In this document: in pieces, positions 11,601 through 22,014 of the stretch | Layout of the letters: each line of letters starts with the position of its first letter | Numbering within the stretch: position 1 is the first letter of the stretch | Assembly: GCF_958298935.1 (NCBI RefSeq) | Contig: NC_084928.1 | Coordinates: 16,895,501 to 16,959,500, forward strand | Reading direction: 5' to 3' | Source: Phragmites australis | Lineage: Eukaryota; Streptophyta; Magnoliopsida; Poales; Poaceae | Length of the DNA stretch: 64,000 nucleotides | The notes under the pieces: generated by a model | Seen by the model: the letters and a program-made list of their open reading frames with translations, nothing else | What the model was told of the DNA's origin: nothing | Databases searched by the model: none | Translations under genes and position numbers: made by a program

Positions 11601-12884
11601 GCGCTCCTGGAGAGAAGAGGGGCATGTAACTATGCCACAATTAGATTAGAAAAAACTATGGTTGACATAAAAGTTGAAATGAAGAAAATAGGGCATCATA
11701 GATATAGCAAATTTTGACAAAAGAGAAACTTATGACATGGTGGTACCAGGCTAAGAAAGTGTGATGAGCAAAAATTGCGGCATTAGACCATAAACAAACC
11801 TAAGAAACTTTCGCACGGGGAGATTTGGCAACAAAGTAAACACGCCTAAGAAGAGAAGAGGTCTGGATCTGCCTGGACACATCCGACACAATCGAATTGC
11901 AATGTTGTTTAAAATGCTATACTTGCTAGGCTGTTTCTATTTATTGGAGGTAATTATAGGTATTTAAAAAAATAAATTTCACATGTGTCAGCCAGAAAAA
12001 GAAGCCACGGACCTCATGCAACAATTCCAACTTCAAAAACTAAAAGATAAGATCATAGAGAATATTCACCACGGACTATCAAACTTTCAAATAAGATCGT
12101 TGAGCTTCATACTATGTATGTTGATCTTTTAACAGACGTTACTTTTTGGCATAGAATAGTTGATTGGTCAATTGCCACCGTGCGAGGCCACTAGTAGAGG
12201 AAAAAGAAACATAGATTAAGATATCCTACCTTGATTGGTCAATTGAATCCTTAAGATATCTTATGTTGCGGATTAATAGTTGAAACAACAACAGATACAA
12301 TTGCCTTGAAACGTAGACGGAACTTGTAATGTTTTTTGAATTAGTAAAAAGAATAATTCACGGATCCTCAACAATTTTTTAACATCTTTATGCAATAAAG
12401 TGCAAGACAAAATGTCCTACTCAATGAGACAAAGTGGTGTCCTCAACGAGAGCCTCTGCGGACTACCTCAACAAGATTACACATTGACATGAGGAATCTG
12501 AATATGTGGAGAGAACCATGTGCATTGCACGCTCCCATACTGCACCACGGCATCTTTTTATTGTTGCATCCTGTTGGGAAAACTCTGTACTGACCATAGA
12601 AAGCCGGTGTTCAAACTTATCTGATTTACCAGTGGACAAGCTCAGGAAAAAAAAACTACTAATGGAGGAGAGCCAAACATAAAAGTAAGGATATAATTGC
12701 CTATATTGCTTAAAAGCAAGACCAGTAAAAAGATAAAAAATTGCATCGTCCTTCCTAGCTTTGTTAGGCAAGATTAGACATGGAATCAAACATGCTACTA
12801 GGCTAATATAAAAAGAGCAAGTACAACTCTATGCTACATCTCATCTTTGTCTATGTGGGGCATTTTCTATATAATGGTTCGTGC
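11601..12884. other. Unassigned AT-rich interval
   Basis: No recognisable domain, RNA gene or terminal repeat. The longest frame is a 108-codon minus-strand stretch at 12463-12789 with a hydrophobic patch but no known motif, no supporting signals and no second copy in the window. I treat it as chance. Confidence 0.4.
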
Positions 12885-13076
12885 TACCTCTCATTCCAAA
12901 TATTTGTCTATCAACACTTCAAGGCATTATACTCCTATTTAAATGTGCATAACAATGAAGTAACAATGCCAACGACGTTAATTATGACAATTTTTCATCA
13001 GCAATAGAATCAATATACCACCCACCTTAATTTCCATACCCGAGTCTTGCTCCCTATATTTGGAATCAAGGGAGTA
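12885..13076. mobile_element. Stowaway-like MITE (Tc1/mariner type)
   Basis: The left end reads TACCTCTCATTCCAAATATT and the reverse complement of the right end reads TACTCCCTTGATTCCAAATA. These are imperfect inverted ends that share ATTCCAAATAT and begin with TA, the Stowaway target dinucleotide. At about 190 bp with no coding capacity it fits the family. Stowaway elements are moved in trans by mariner-like transposases. The ends are decayed, so family assignment is moderate. Confidence 0.6.
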
Positions 13077-13106
13077 TCCATATGGTGTCATGGCATTGCC
13101 AACAAG

Positions 13107-13475
13107 TCTCTACTATATAAAACATGAGTCGGTTCCCGCATCACCTCTTCTCCTATTTTCCTCTCATCTAATAAAAAACTCATAAAATTCAAACAATTTA
13201 TCCACTTTTGATATCTACCCTCATCCTCCAGTCTTGTTACCGGCTATGGATATGACACCCGTTTTACTAATAAATATAAATGAAGAAAATATGAGGAAAA
13301 TTAGTGGATAATCTCCTACTTTTTGGACCCATCTGAAATCAAACTACGGTATCACTCCCGATATATTCGTTCGGCGACACTCACATGACACATCCACATC
13401 ACCATACCTTGAGTTTGTGAATGTTATCGCGTCTAATTATTTGTGTTTTCGTTGCAACGCATGACACTAAGCTAG
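13107..13475 (+). mobile_element. Short non-autonomous Helitron
   Basis: The 5' end reads TCTCTACTATATAAAAC, close to the usual plant Helitron start. The 3' end has the palindrome CGTTGCAACG (13450-13459), 12 bases before a terminal CTAG (13472-13475) that is followed by T. That is the Helitron layout of 3' hairpin plus CTRR with insertion before T. The base before the 5' TC is G rather than the expected A. At 369 bp with no Rep/helicase gene, it would depend on an autonomous partner for rolling-circle movement. Confidence 0.72.
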
Positions 13476-13585
13476 TAATGCATTACTTAGCATTGATTTC
13501 CTGGTAAGGTTGCCTAATTGCTTTATCAGAATAAGTAAACCTTTCAAAACAATTCTCCTTGAATACGCTGATACCATATGGCATC

Positions 13586-13700
13586 CACTACTAAAAGTTT
13601 TTTATACAGAAGGTTCAGAAATCCCGTGCGGGATGTTTTTTTAACTGTCTATAGCAAAATGTCTGTACAAATTAGATAAAAACTTAAATAACTTGCTTAG
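13586..13700 (-). repeat. CACTA-1 left terminus and subterminal motifs
   Basis: CACTACTA is followed by motifs CAGAAGGTTCAGAAATCCCG and CTGTCTATAG/TGTCTGTACAAAT. The same motif order occurs in the terminus at 38863 (CAGACGGTTCGAGAACCCTG, then GAACCATCTATAC and TGTACAAAT). These two left ends are therefore related CACTA termini. Subterminal repeats are where CACTA transposon proteins bind. Confidence 0.65.
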
Positions 13701-13734
13701 CGAGTATACATGGTTCATTTTTGTATGCAGCATG

Positions 13735-14927
13735 TTCGAAGCCCACAGTAGTCATTCCGTACTTGTTGACCTTAACACTTGGGAGTGCGACCCAACGGCA
13801 CCGAAAGAGGAGCGCATGAACATCGTTTTGCGGTAAGAGTAATTCTTTTTAAGGAACCTACGGTTGTGCATGAACATTGTTTTGCACGAGTGGGGTAGCC
13901 ACATACTCGCGGTACCATCTAAGCAATGAGGGCAAGCTGTGTCGTCTTCTTTACTCTAGTGGGAAAGGTTACGTAGGGCAGCTAAATCATTGATCATGCA
14001 AAATAACAATGCACATAACATGAAATTCTCTCTTTTGTACGCATCCCATACTTGTGCCCCTTTGTCCCACAGTGTTTTTAGATCTTCCAATAATGATTTT
14101 AGGTATACATTAATATCGTTCCTAGGTTGCTTCAGCCCCTGGATAAGCAGCAACATCAACATGAACTTTTGTTTCATACACAACTAAAGAAGTGCGTTGT
14201 AAATACTGAGAACAACTGGCTATGTGTTGTGCCAGCTGCTCATGTTCCCAAAATGATTCATCTCTGCACTAAAGTCTTTGAAGATCGTGTCAATGTTTCT
14301 CCACTGGGGAGAATCAGTAGGGTGTCTTAGCTTTCCATCTTGTCTACAGCCCTCCGAGTGCTAGCACAACAATTTGGCCCCTTTTGGATTTGTAAACAAA
14401 AACTTTAGATGCGAAATTTTAGGCAGATACCACGCCACCTTAGCGGCAATTCCTTTATTCACCTCCTCGTCATCTAATTGTCTCATATGCTTGTATCAAG
14501 ATGCTTTGCACACTGGACATGAATCAAAGTCTGATAGATCTTTACTATAGAGGACACCGTCATTTGGACATGCATGAATCCTTTCTACATCCATCCCTAA
14601 TGAACAAAGAACCTTCTTTACTTCGTTTGTGCTTTTGGGCAACTCGTTTCCATCTGGATGCATGTCTTATAGGAGATCTAATAGCACCGTTAAACTCTTG
14701 TTTGACGAACCATGGCTTGCTTTCAATTTAAGCAGTTCAAGCATGGATGACAACTTTATGTATTTCAGCTTGCATCCAGGGAATAACGGTTTCTCCAAGT
14801 CCTCAATCAAGCATATGAATTTGTTAAATTCTCCTTGAGTACTAAAGTTCACGTCTGCATTGCACAACATCTGAGCCAACCTATCATCGTCGTCTGCACC
14901 ACCACAATCATCATCGTCTGCACCACC
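13735..14927 (-). pseudogene. CACTA-1 TNP2 transposase fragment
   Basis: Minus strand. At 14183-13956 the frame reads MCMKQKFMLMLLLIQGLKQP and then NDINVYLKSLLEDLKTLWDK, the conserved TNP2 (Transposase_21) segment. Upstream, 14280-14700 matches the corresponding N-terminal stretch at 44330-44760. An acidic DDD/CGGADDDD stretch at 14880-14927 comes from a 23-24 bp tandem duplication. At 13735-13830 a short piece matches the C-terminal DUF4216 region seen at 45470-45560, so most of the catalytic middle has been deleted. Stops and frameshifts throughout. It continues at 22640 on the other side of Element B. Confidence 0.75.
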
Positions 14928-14932
14928 ACAAT
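14928..14932. repeat. Target-site duplication of Element B, left (ACAAT)
   Basis: ACAAT lies immediately before the LTR start TGATGAGG and is repeated exactly after the right LTR end (22635-22639). Removing the element and one copy restores a continuous CACTA sequence that aligns with 44946-45020. Confidence 0.9.
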
Positions 14933-15841
14933 TGATGAGGACATCACTCTTTCGGATACACACACACCGAGTATTCCTCCAACAATAGGTCCATTGACAC
15001 GAGCTCGTGCACGTCAACTAAATCATGAGGTGAGCTCGTTCCTTAGTGTTCCTTTATATTTTGATAAGGATGGGATGCTACTGAATAATTGTGATGTATT
15101 GTTACTTAGAAACACGGGAGAAGAACAGCAAGGGCGCCCAAGCCAAGGTGGAGGTCCAATCAAATTCGAGTCCGTTTCGGAGTCCAGGACCAGTCTGCAC
15201 TAAAATCGTCGCCCAGGACGTATACGGACTCTGTTTTTGACGTTCTACACATGGTTGGAAAGCTAAGGAGATAAGCTTTCCAACGGGACTGATCCCATGT
15301 CCAAATTATTTCTGAGTCAACAGGAATCGTCGAAACAAGTGGACGTCCAGAATTTGTCAGGGTGCTACGCCACCATATTTTGGGCCGTTGGGCCGTGTAA
15401 CGTGTTGGAGTCCATTAGGGACGCGTCCAGGGGTCCTTGGCCGACCCTAGTCTTTTATATACAGTAGCCGTCACCCTAATTAGGGTTGGATTTTGCTTAG
15501 ATATTGATCTACACACAGTTGTGAGATTTTCGCTCTTGTTCCGGACCGACTAGGCCGCCGCAAGTGTTTGTGGAATCCCGATTTCGAGTGCTTGAATTCA
15601 ATTTGCAATATTTCAGATTGCATCTTCTACGTTCTTGCTTGTGTTCTCGGTACGCTTGCAGGGATTGAGCCTTCTTGGCGAGGTCAACCGCGCGACACGG
15701 TTGATAACCAACGGAGCTGTGGTGTAGTAATTGCAAGGGAGACGATCTGTTCGGGTCGAAGCCTTTGGATCATCAACGTCGAGTTCTCCACCCACCGACT
15801 TATCGCTACCTATCGGAAGATCAGGCCAACATTACCCATCA
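14933..15841 (+). repeat. 5' LTR of Element B (909 bp)
   Basis: Begins TGATGAGGACATCACTC and ends AACATTACCCATCA, directly before the primer-binding site. It has an 18-bp segment (TCACCCTAATTAGGGTTG) that the right LTR lacks, and by eye about 32 substitutions separate the two. A TATATA motif at 15456-15461 is a plausible promoter element. An open frame across its first part is only a second copy of the pol C-terminus, and that at 15568-15876 is unsupported. Confidence 0.92.
15456..15461 (+). promoter_or_regulatory. Candidate TATA box in Element B 5' LTR
   Basis: TATATA sits in the middle of the LTR, upstream of the expected transcript start of a Pol II LTR promoter, and is kept in the right LTR at 22267-22272. 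Position and conservation support it; nothing else in the sequence proves promoter use. Confidence 0.45.
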
Positions 15842-15843
15842 AC

Positions 15844-15861
15844 TGGTATCAGATTTTCAGG
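15844..15861 (+). promoter_or_regulatory. Primer-binding site of Element B
   Basis: TGGTATCAGATTTTCAGG begins two bases after the LTR end. The first ten bases match the complement of the 3' end of plant initiator tRNA-Met, the usual primer for minus-strand DNA synthesis in these elements. The last bases diverge. Confidence 0.8.
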
Positions 15862-17088
15862 TTGCCTGTTAGGTAATTTCGTTTTCCCCTTTAGATTAGT
15901 CTGTTTTTCATTACCTAGATTCCAGAAAAAGCCAAAAAAATTTCGTCAATTTCCGCTGCCCTAGAACCCTTTGTGCCTTTGCAATTTTTGTTTTCAGTTG
16001 CGCGTTGTTGAGTTTGTGTCCGTGGTCGAGTCTTGTTGTTGGTTTTAGAGTCGTGTTCTTGGTCTTTAGTTAACGCTCCGTGCTGCTTTGATCACGCCGC
16101 TATCCCATCTCCACCATCCCCACCAACAAGTCGAGCCACCACATTACTCAATTTGCCACCACGAGCCGCCTTGTGTTACTTTCTGCCACGCCAACCCTAA
16201 ATAGGTTGCAAGCCGCCTTGTATCAATTGCCCTGCCACCGCTGCCCTCCTTGTTCATCTCGCGATCCTATTGCTTGCAATACCTTAAAGAGGTCAATTTC
16301 TGCAAGAGGTGCTTTGAAAAAAACCCTAACTCGACAGGGGTTCAGTAAAACGGCCATAACTTTCGCATACGGACTCGGAATCAGGCAATTTTTTTTTTCA
16401 CGGACATCTACAGAAAAAGTTACATCCGTTGCTCCCCGGCACAGCCAGGTTCTGCCGAAAAATGTTTCCCAAATTCGGTTTGGAAGATTGAGTATTCGAG
16501 CCGCGAAGTTTCCGCACGCTTTTCAGAGAACGTGCTTAATTTTCTATAGCCCACATCTTGCATCCGTTTGAGCTGAAAATTTCTGTGGTTATTTCTTGTG
16601 TGCTCCTAGTTCAGAAAAAATATCAGAAAAATATATAAAAAAAAAAATTCGTGATTCCTACTAGTGCTAAAAGACAAAAAAGAGGAGCACATAGAGAACA
16701 CCCAAATCATTGTGCTATTTGCTGTGTCTTTCTCTGATCATCCTTTTTAGCTTTGTTTCAGCTGTTGTGCTAGGACTAGGGACACGTGATAGACCAGCAA
16801 CTGTGATTCATACTTTGGAGACTTATTTAGCTTTGCTCTTCTGATTACAGTTATTGCTAATCCTTGCTACCATATTATGCCTTCCAAGCTCCACCTCCTT
16901 TGATCCGAACAGGTTCACTCTTGCAATCATCCCACGCTTCCAGAATCGTCACCGGTTGTTCCTCCTTGCTGCGTTGGTAAGAACATTTGTAAGAGCATGG
17001 TAAGACGCTTGAGTGTGTGTGATTCCACCTTCCACAACCTAGTAGTTGATAGGGATAATATTGTATTGTCCTTTGTTTTCTACTAACC
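15862..17088 (+). other. Element B leader (5' untranslated region)
   Basis: 1.2 kb without a supported gene between the primer-binding site and the gag start. Short frames here (such as 16173-16571) have no known domain. Element C keeps a recognisable counterpart of its last part, with TAGTAGTTGATAGGGATAAT just upstream of gag in both, so the leader is a conserved piece of the element. Confidence 0.6.
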
Positions 17089-17940
17089 ATGTCAGGTGAT
17101 GGCTCTCCGTCGAATTTTAAGGATTATGTGTCCAAGGAAGAACTCAACAAAGCCTTGCAAGATCATACTAGGCTATTGACAGACATTAGAACAAGCATTG
17201 CTAACCTCGTCACGCGAGTCAACGACCTTGAGTTGCGACAGCCACCACAGGATGATGACCATTCACATGATGATGATGATACTAATAATGGTGACCAAGA
17301 AGATGGAGAGGTTTTTGTTGGGCAAGATGCGCGTGCTGAGCAACGTCCTCGTGCTGAACAATTACGTCGTGACCAACAACAACGTCGTCAAGGTAATGGA
17401 GGTAATAATGTTAATCGCAATGGTCGCGATGATCCTTATTCTAAGATTAAGTTTTCAATGCCTCCTTTTGATGGTGCATATGATGCTGATGCTTATTTGA
17501 ATTGGGAAATGACGGTTGATCAAAAGTATAGTTCTCATATGGTTCCTGAAATGCATAGAGTTAGACTAGCCACTTGTGAGTTCACGAATTATGCTATTAT
17601 TTGGTGGAATGGTTTAGTTTCTAGTGGCTTAGAACCTGAATCATGGCCTAGATTAAAGCGTGCCATGCGTAATAGATTTATTCCTCCTGATTATACACGT
17701 GAATTGAAAAAGAAATTGCAACGCTTAAATCAAGGTTCTAAATCTGTGCATGATTACTATCAAGAGCTTCAAATTGCTATGCTTCGTTGTAGTATACAAG
17801 AGGATGATGAGGATACCATGATTCGTTTTTACTCCGGGTTGAGACGTGAAATTCAGGACCTTGTTGATTATAAAGATTACAATACTACCAATAGGTTGTT
17901 CCATTTTGCTATCTTGGCAGAAAAAAAACTGCAGGGTTGA
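17089..17940 (+). pseudogene. Element B gag, first part of broken gag-pol
   Basis: 283 codons from ATG to TGA (17938-17940). The protein has an acidic DDD-rich stretch (about residues 55-75), a QR-rich stretch (about 85-105), and then the retrotransposon Gag core: PPFDGAYDADAYLNWEM, WWNGLVSSGLEPESW, LKRAMRNRFIPPDY and YYQELQIAMLRC. Gag forms the cytoplasmic particle that packages element RNA. The start fits a single good ATG after the leader. The terminating TGA is probably not original: the zinc knuckle, protease and all of pol continue downstream in exactly this reading frame. Confidence 0.85.
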
Positions 17941-18531
17941 CAACAGGTGCAGAAATGACAGAACAATTTTGGGAGTACATCTACTTCACGAGTATCACCG
18001 GGACAAGCAACAACATTCCCTTCTACATCTACACGATCTGCTGCCCCCTCCTCCAAGACTCGGGCGCGTTCAGCAGGAGCACCACAACCATCACGTGAGG
18101 TGAGTAAATCTACTGTTTCTCAGGATCCAATACCACGCTCTTCTTCAGGTGCAGCTACCACGGGTCGTACAACGGGCATTGTGTGCCGTCGCTGCCAAGG
18201 TATTGGCCACGTCATGAAGGATTGCCCAAGCCAACGAGCATACTCCGCAACAGCAGATGGTGGATATGTTAGTCATAGTGATGTCGAGGAAGAATATGCA
18301 TTTGAAGCTAATCTTGCAGCCGATCATGACATGGATAGTGAGGGGGAGGAGATTAGTGGTACCGCTTCCACGGAGAGTTATGCAGCATGCACCTTCATTG
18401 TGATGCGAGTGTTGAGTTCTCAAATGGGGCAAGCGGAGTAGCTACAACGCCATAATCTGTTCCAGACATTCCTCATTGTCAAAGATGCACGTGTTCGTAC
18501 CATAATTGATGGCGGGAGTTGCAACAACCTC
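17941..18531 (+). pseudogene. Element B nucleocapsid and protease segment
   Basis: Same frame as gag and pol, with in-frame stops at 17956-17958 (TGA) and 18439-18441 (TAG). A zinc knuckle at about 18184 reads CRRCQGIGHVMKDC, a complete C-x2-C-x4-H-x4-C that binds element RNA. The aspartic protease motif follows at about 18502-18520 (TIIDGGSCNNL), with the catalytic D-G-G-S intact. The acidic linker between them resembles the equivalent region of Element C at 27700-27900. The stops interrupt Gag from pol but no domain is deleted. Confidence 0.85.
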
Positions 18532-21500
18532 TTGAGCTCCGATCTTGTGAAGAATCTTTCCTTGCCAACACGTGCACATCCTCATCCATACTACATTCAG
18601 TGGTTCAATAACAGCGGTAAGGTTAAGGTAACACAATCTGTGAGAGTACATTTTTCTATTGGTTCCTACCATGATTATGCTGATTTTGATGTAGTGCCTA
18701 TGCAAGCATGTTCACTTTTGTTAGGCCATCCTTGGGAATTTGATACCTATACTACACACCATGGTAGAAGTAATAAATATTCTCTCATGCACAAGGGAAA
18801 GAAAATCTCTTTGCTTCCTTTGACACCTGCTGAAATTGTGCAATGTGATAAAGCTTTAGCTGAAAAAGAAAAGAAAGAACGTGTTTTGGAATCTGAAAAT
18901 CAGCAAGTAGCTCAATCTGTTTTTCCACCTAAGAAAGAGAAGAACACACCTAGGTCCGAAGGCATTAAGTTAAAGGGTGGTGTTATGCTTGCTACTAAAT
19001 CTGACCTTGCTGAAATTCAAGATAATGATACTTTGTGCTATGCTTTTGTATGCAAAGAGGTTTTATTTTCAATTGATGATATACTTAGCTCTTTGCCTGC
19101 TGCTGTCACTAACATTTTGCAGGAGTATAAGGATGTCTTTCCAGCTGAGATACCCCCAGGGCTGCCACCATTGAGAGGGATAGAGCACCAAATAGATTTG
19201 ATCCCGGGAGCGACTTTGCCAAACCGCGCTGCATATAGGACTAATCCGGAGGAGACTAAGGAAATTCAGCGACAAGTCCAAGACCTTTTGGACCGTGGGT
19301 ACGTACGAGAGAGCCTTAGTCCTTGTGTTGTTCCTGTTCTTTTGGTTCCTAAGAAAGATGGTACATGGCGCATGTGTGTTGATTGTAGAGCCATTAATAA
19401 TATCATAATAAGTTATCGTCGCCCTATTCGTAGGCTAGACGACATGCTTGATGAGTTGAGTGGTTCTATTATTTTCACGAAGATTGACTTGCGTAGTGGT
19501 TACCACCAAATAAGAATGAAATTGGGAGATGAATGGAAAACTGCTTTCAAAACTAAGTTTGGTCTATATGAGTGGTTAGTGATGCCTTTTGGTTTAACTA
19601 ATGCACCTAGCACTTTCATGAGATTGATGAATGGGGTTTTACGTGCTTTCATAGGAAGATTTGTGGTGGTGTACTTTGATGATATTTTGATCTATAGCAA
19701 GTCACATGAAGAACACATTGATCATCTACGTGCTGTTTTTACTGCTTTGAGAGAGGCACGTTTGTTTGCTAACCTTGACAAGTGCACCTTTTGCACGAAT
19801 AGAGTTGCTTTTCTTGGCTATGTTGTTACTCCACAGGGAATTGAAGTGGATGAAGCTAAAATTGAAGCCATCAAGAGCTGGCCGACCCCTGGGACTATCA
19901 CACAGGTGAGAAGCTTTCATAGCCTTGCAGGGTTCTATCGGCGTTTTGTGAGAGATTTCAGCACTATTGCTGCCCCACTCAATGAGTTGACAAAGAAGGA
20001 CGTTCCGTTCCAATGGGGGCCAGCACAAGAACAAGCTTTTAATACGCTGAAAGATAAGCTTACGCATGCACCTCTACTCCAACTTCCAGACTTTGGTAAG
20101 ACTTTTGAGTTAGAATGTGATGCTAGCGGCATTGGAATTGGAGGAGTGCTACTACAAGGAGGTAAACCCGTTGCTTATTTTAGTGAGAAATTGAATGGGC
20201 CATCTCTTAATTATTCGACTTATGATAAGGAGTTGTATGCTTTAGTGCGAGTTTTAGAAACATGGCAACATTATCTTTGGCCCAAGGAGTTTATTATTCA
20301 TTCTAATCATGAAGCTTTGAAACATATTAGAAGCCAAGCCAAACTGAACAAACGTCATGCTAAATGGGTTGAATTTATAGAGTCTTTTCCTTATATCATT
20401 AAACACAAGAAAGGTAAAGATAATGTCATTGCAGATGCGTTATCTAGACGTTATACCATGTTGTCCCAACTCAATCATAAGATTTTTGGTTTAAAAATAA
20501 TTAAAGGATTATATGCTACTGATTTGGACTTTAAAGATGCTTTTGAACATTGTAACGAAGGAAGAACTTGGAATAAATATGTACTGAATGATGGATTACT
20601 ATACCGTGCTAACAGGCTATGCATCCCAGCTAGCTCTATTCGCCTCTTGTTCTTGCAGGAAGCGCATGAAGGTGGTTTGATGGGACATTTTGGAGTGAAG
20701 AAGACCGAGGATGTATTGGCTGCTCACTTCTTTTGGCCTAAGATGAGGCGCGACGTCGAGCGCTACGTGACACGCTGCACTAATTGCAATAAAGCTAAGT
20801 CTCGCTTGAACCCACATGAACTTTATATGCCTCTTCCTGTTCCTAGTGTGCCTTGGGAGGATATTTCTATGGATTTTGTTTTAGGATTGCCTAGGACCAA
20901 GAGGGGGAGGGATAATATATTTGTCGTTGTGGATCGTTTTTCAAAAATGGCATATTTTATACCTTGTCACAAGAGCGATGATGCTACACACATAGCTGAT
21001 TTGTTTTTCAGGGAAATCATTCGCTTGCATGGAGTGCCTAACACCATTGTTTCGGATCGTGATGCTAAATTTTTAAGCCACTTTTGGAGGTCACTTTGGA
21101 ATAAACTTGGGATAAAACTGCTGTTTTCGACGACATGTCACCCTCAAATCGATGGACAAACGGAGGTTGTGAACCGCACATTATCCACCATGTTGCGGGC
21201 TGTTTTGAAGAAAAAATTGAGAATGTGGGTAGAATGTCTACCCCATATTGAATTCTCTTACAACAGATCAGTTCACTCCACCACCAAGGTAAGTCCGTTT
21301 CAGGTAGTATATGGTTTTAACCCCCGTGCCCCTATTGATTTACTTCCATTACCAACATCTGAGAAATTGAATTTTGATGCTAAGACACGTGCTGATTTGA
21401 TTCTAAAAATGCATGAGTTGACTAAGGAAAATATTGAAAAGATGAATGAGAAGTATAGAACTTATGGTAGCCAAGGTCGGAAACATATTACTTTTGAAAT

Positions 21501-22014
21501 TGGTGATCTTGTGTGGTTACATTTGCGCAAAGATAGGTTTCCTGATTTGAGAAAGTCTAAATTGCTGCCTCGAGCTGATGGTCCTTTTAAAATTATAGAA
21601 AAGATCAATGATAATACATATAAGCTTGAGTTGCCTGCAGATTATGGGGTTAGTCCCACATTTAACATTTCAGATTTAAAGCCTTACTTGGAAGAAGAAG
21701 ATGACATTGCATCGAGGACGACTCCAATTCAAGAGGGGGAGGATGATGAGGACATCACTCTTTCAGATACACACACACCGAGTATTCCTCCAACAATAGG
21801 TCCATTGACACGAGCTCGTGCACATCAACTAAATCATGAGATGAGCTCGTTCTTTAGTGTTCCTTTATATTTTGATAAGGATGGAATGCTACTGAATAAT
21901 TGTGATGTATTGTTACTTAGGAAAACGGGAGAAAAACAGCAAGGGCGCCCAAGCCAAGGTGGAGGTCCAATCAAATGCGAGTCCGTTTTGGAGTTCAGGA
22001 CTAGTCTGCACTAA
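18532..22014 (+). CDS. Element B pol: protease end, RT, RNase H, integrase
   Basis: 1160 uninterrupted codons. The first Met here is only the first in-frame ATG after a stop, so this is the 3' part of the gag-pol polyprotein. RT runs over about residues 215-430, with YFDDILIYSK at 381-390, so the catalytic Asp pair is intact. RNase H follows (ECDASGIGIGGVLLQ near 525, then NVIADALSRR near 635-645). The integrase zinc region contains HEGGLMGHFG and CTNCNKAKS (about 711-755). The core has MDFVLGLP, VSDRDAKF and GQTEVVNRT, so D-D-E is intact. A GPF-type module follows (ADGPFKIIEK), then the C-terminal EDITLSDTHTPSIPP segment with IGPLTRARAHQLNHE, which is encoded inside the 3' LTR. Normal length for the family. 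Confidence 0.92.
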   Translation: MSSDLVKNLSLPTRAHPHPYYIQWFNNSGKVKVTQSVRVHFSIGSYHDYADFDVVPMQACSLLLGHPWEFDTYTTHHGRSNKYSLMHKGKKISLLPLTPAEIVQCDKALAEKEKKERVLESENQQVAQSVFPPKKEKNTPRSEGIKLKGGVMLATKSDLAEIQDNDTLCYAFVCKEVLFSIDDILSSLPAAVTNILQEYKDVFPAEIPPGLPPLRGIEHQIDLIPGATLPNRAAYRTNPEETKEIQRQVQDLLDRGYVRESLSPCVVPVLLVPKKDGTWRMCVDCRAINNIIISYRRPIRRLDDMLDELSGSIIFTKIDLRSGYHQIRMKLGDEWKTAFKTKFGLYEWLVMPFGLTNAPSTFMRLMNGVLRAFIGRFVVVYFDDILIYSKSHEEHIDHLRAVFTALREARLFANLDKCTFCTNRVAFLGYVVTPQGIEVDEAKIEAIKSWPTPGTITQVRSFHSLAGFYRRFVRDFSTIAAPLNELTKKDVPFQWGPAQEQAFNTLKDKLTHAPLLQLPDFGKTFELECDASGIGIGGVLLQGGKPVAYFSEKLNGPSLNYSTYDKELYALVRVLETWQHYLWPKEFIIHSNHEALKHIRSQAKLNKRHAKWVEFIESFPYIIKHKKGKDNVIADALSRRYTMLSQLNHKIFGLKIIKGLYATDLDFKDAFEHCNEGRTWNKYVLNDGLLYRANRLCIPASSIRLLFLQEAHEGGLMGHFGVKKTEDVLAAHFFWPKMRRDVERYVTRCTNCNKAKSRLNPHELYMPLPVPSVPWEDISMDFVLGLPRTKRGRDNIFVVVDRFSKMAYFIPCHKSDDATHIADLFFREIIRLHGVPNTIVSDRDAKFLSHFWRSLWNKLGIKLLFSTTCHPQIDGQTEVVNRTLSTMLRAVLKKKLRMWVECLPHIEFSYNRSVHSTTKVSPFQVVYGFNPRAPIDLLPLPTSEKLNFDAKTRADLILKMHELTKENIEKMNEKYRTYGSQGRKHITFEIGDLVWLHLRKDRFPDLRKSKLLPRADGPFKIIEKINDNTYKLELPADYGVSPTFNISDLKPYLEEEDDIASRTTPIQEGEDDEDITLSDTHTPSIPPTIGPLTRARAHQLNHEMSSFFSVPLYFDKDGMLLNNCDVLLLRKTGEKQQGRPSQGGGPIKCESVLEFRTSLH
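21731..21743 (+). promoter_or_regulatory. Polypurine tract of Element B
   Basis: AAGAGGGGGAGGA lies directly before the 3' LTR. It is also coding sequence, because pol reads straight through it (about codons 1067-1071 of the pol frame) and into the LTR, so one stretch does both jobs. Confidence 0.85.

Noticed and set aside
12463..12789. 108-codon minus-strand frame in the interval right of Element A
   Set aside because: No recognisable domain, Ser/Phe low complexity, no second copy. Chance frame in AT-rich DNA.
14835..15203. 122-codon frame with IGPLTRARARQLNHE in the 5' LTR
   Set aside because: Copy of the pol C-terminus that lies in the LTR by design. It has no promoter or start of its own and begins in CACTA sequence.
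15568..15876. Frames in Element B LTRs (also 22361-22693) that look conserved between two places
   Set aside because: They are the same LTR sequence present twice, so the match is not evidence of coding. The frame differs at the end, where one continues into the primer-binding site.
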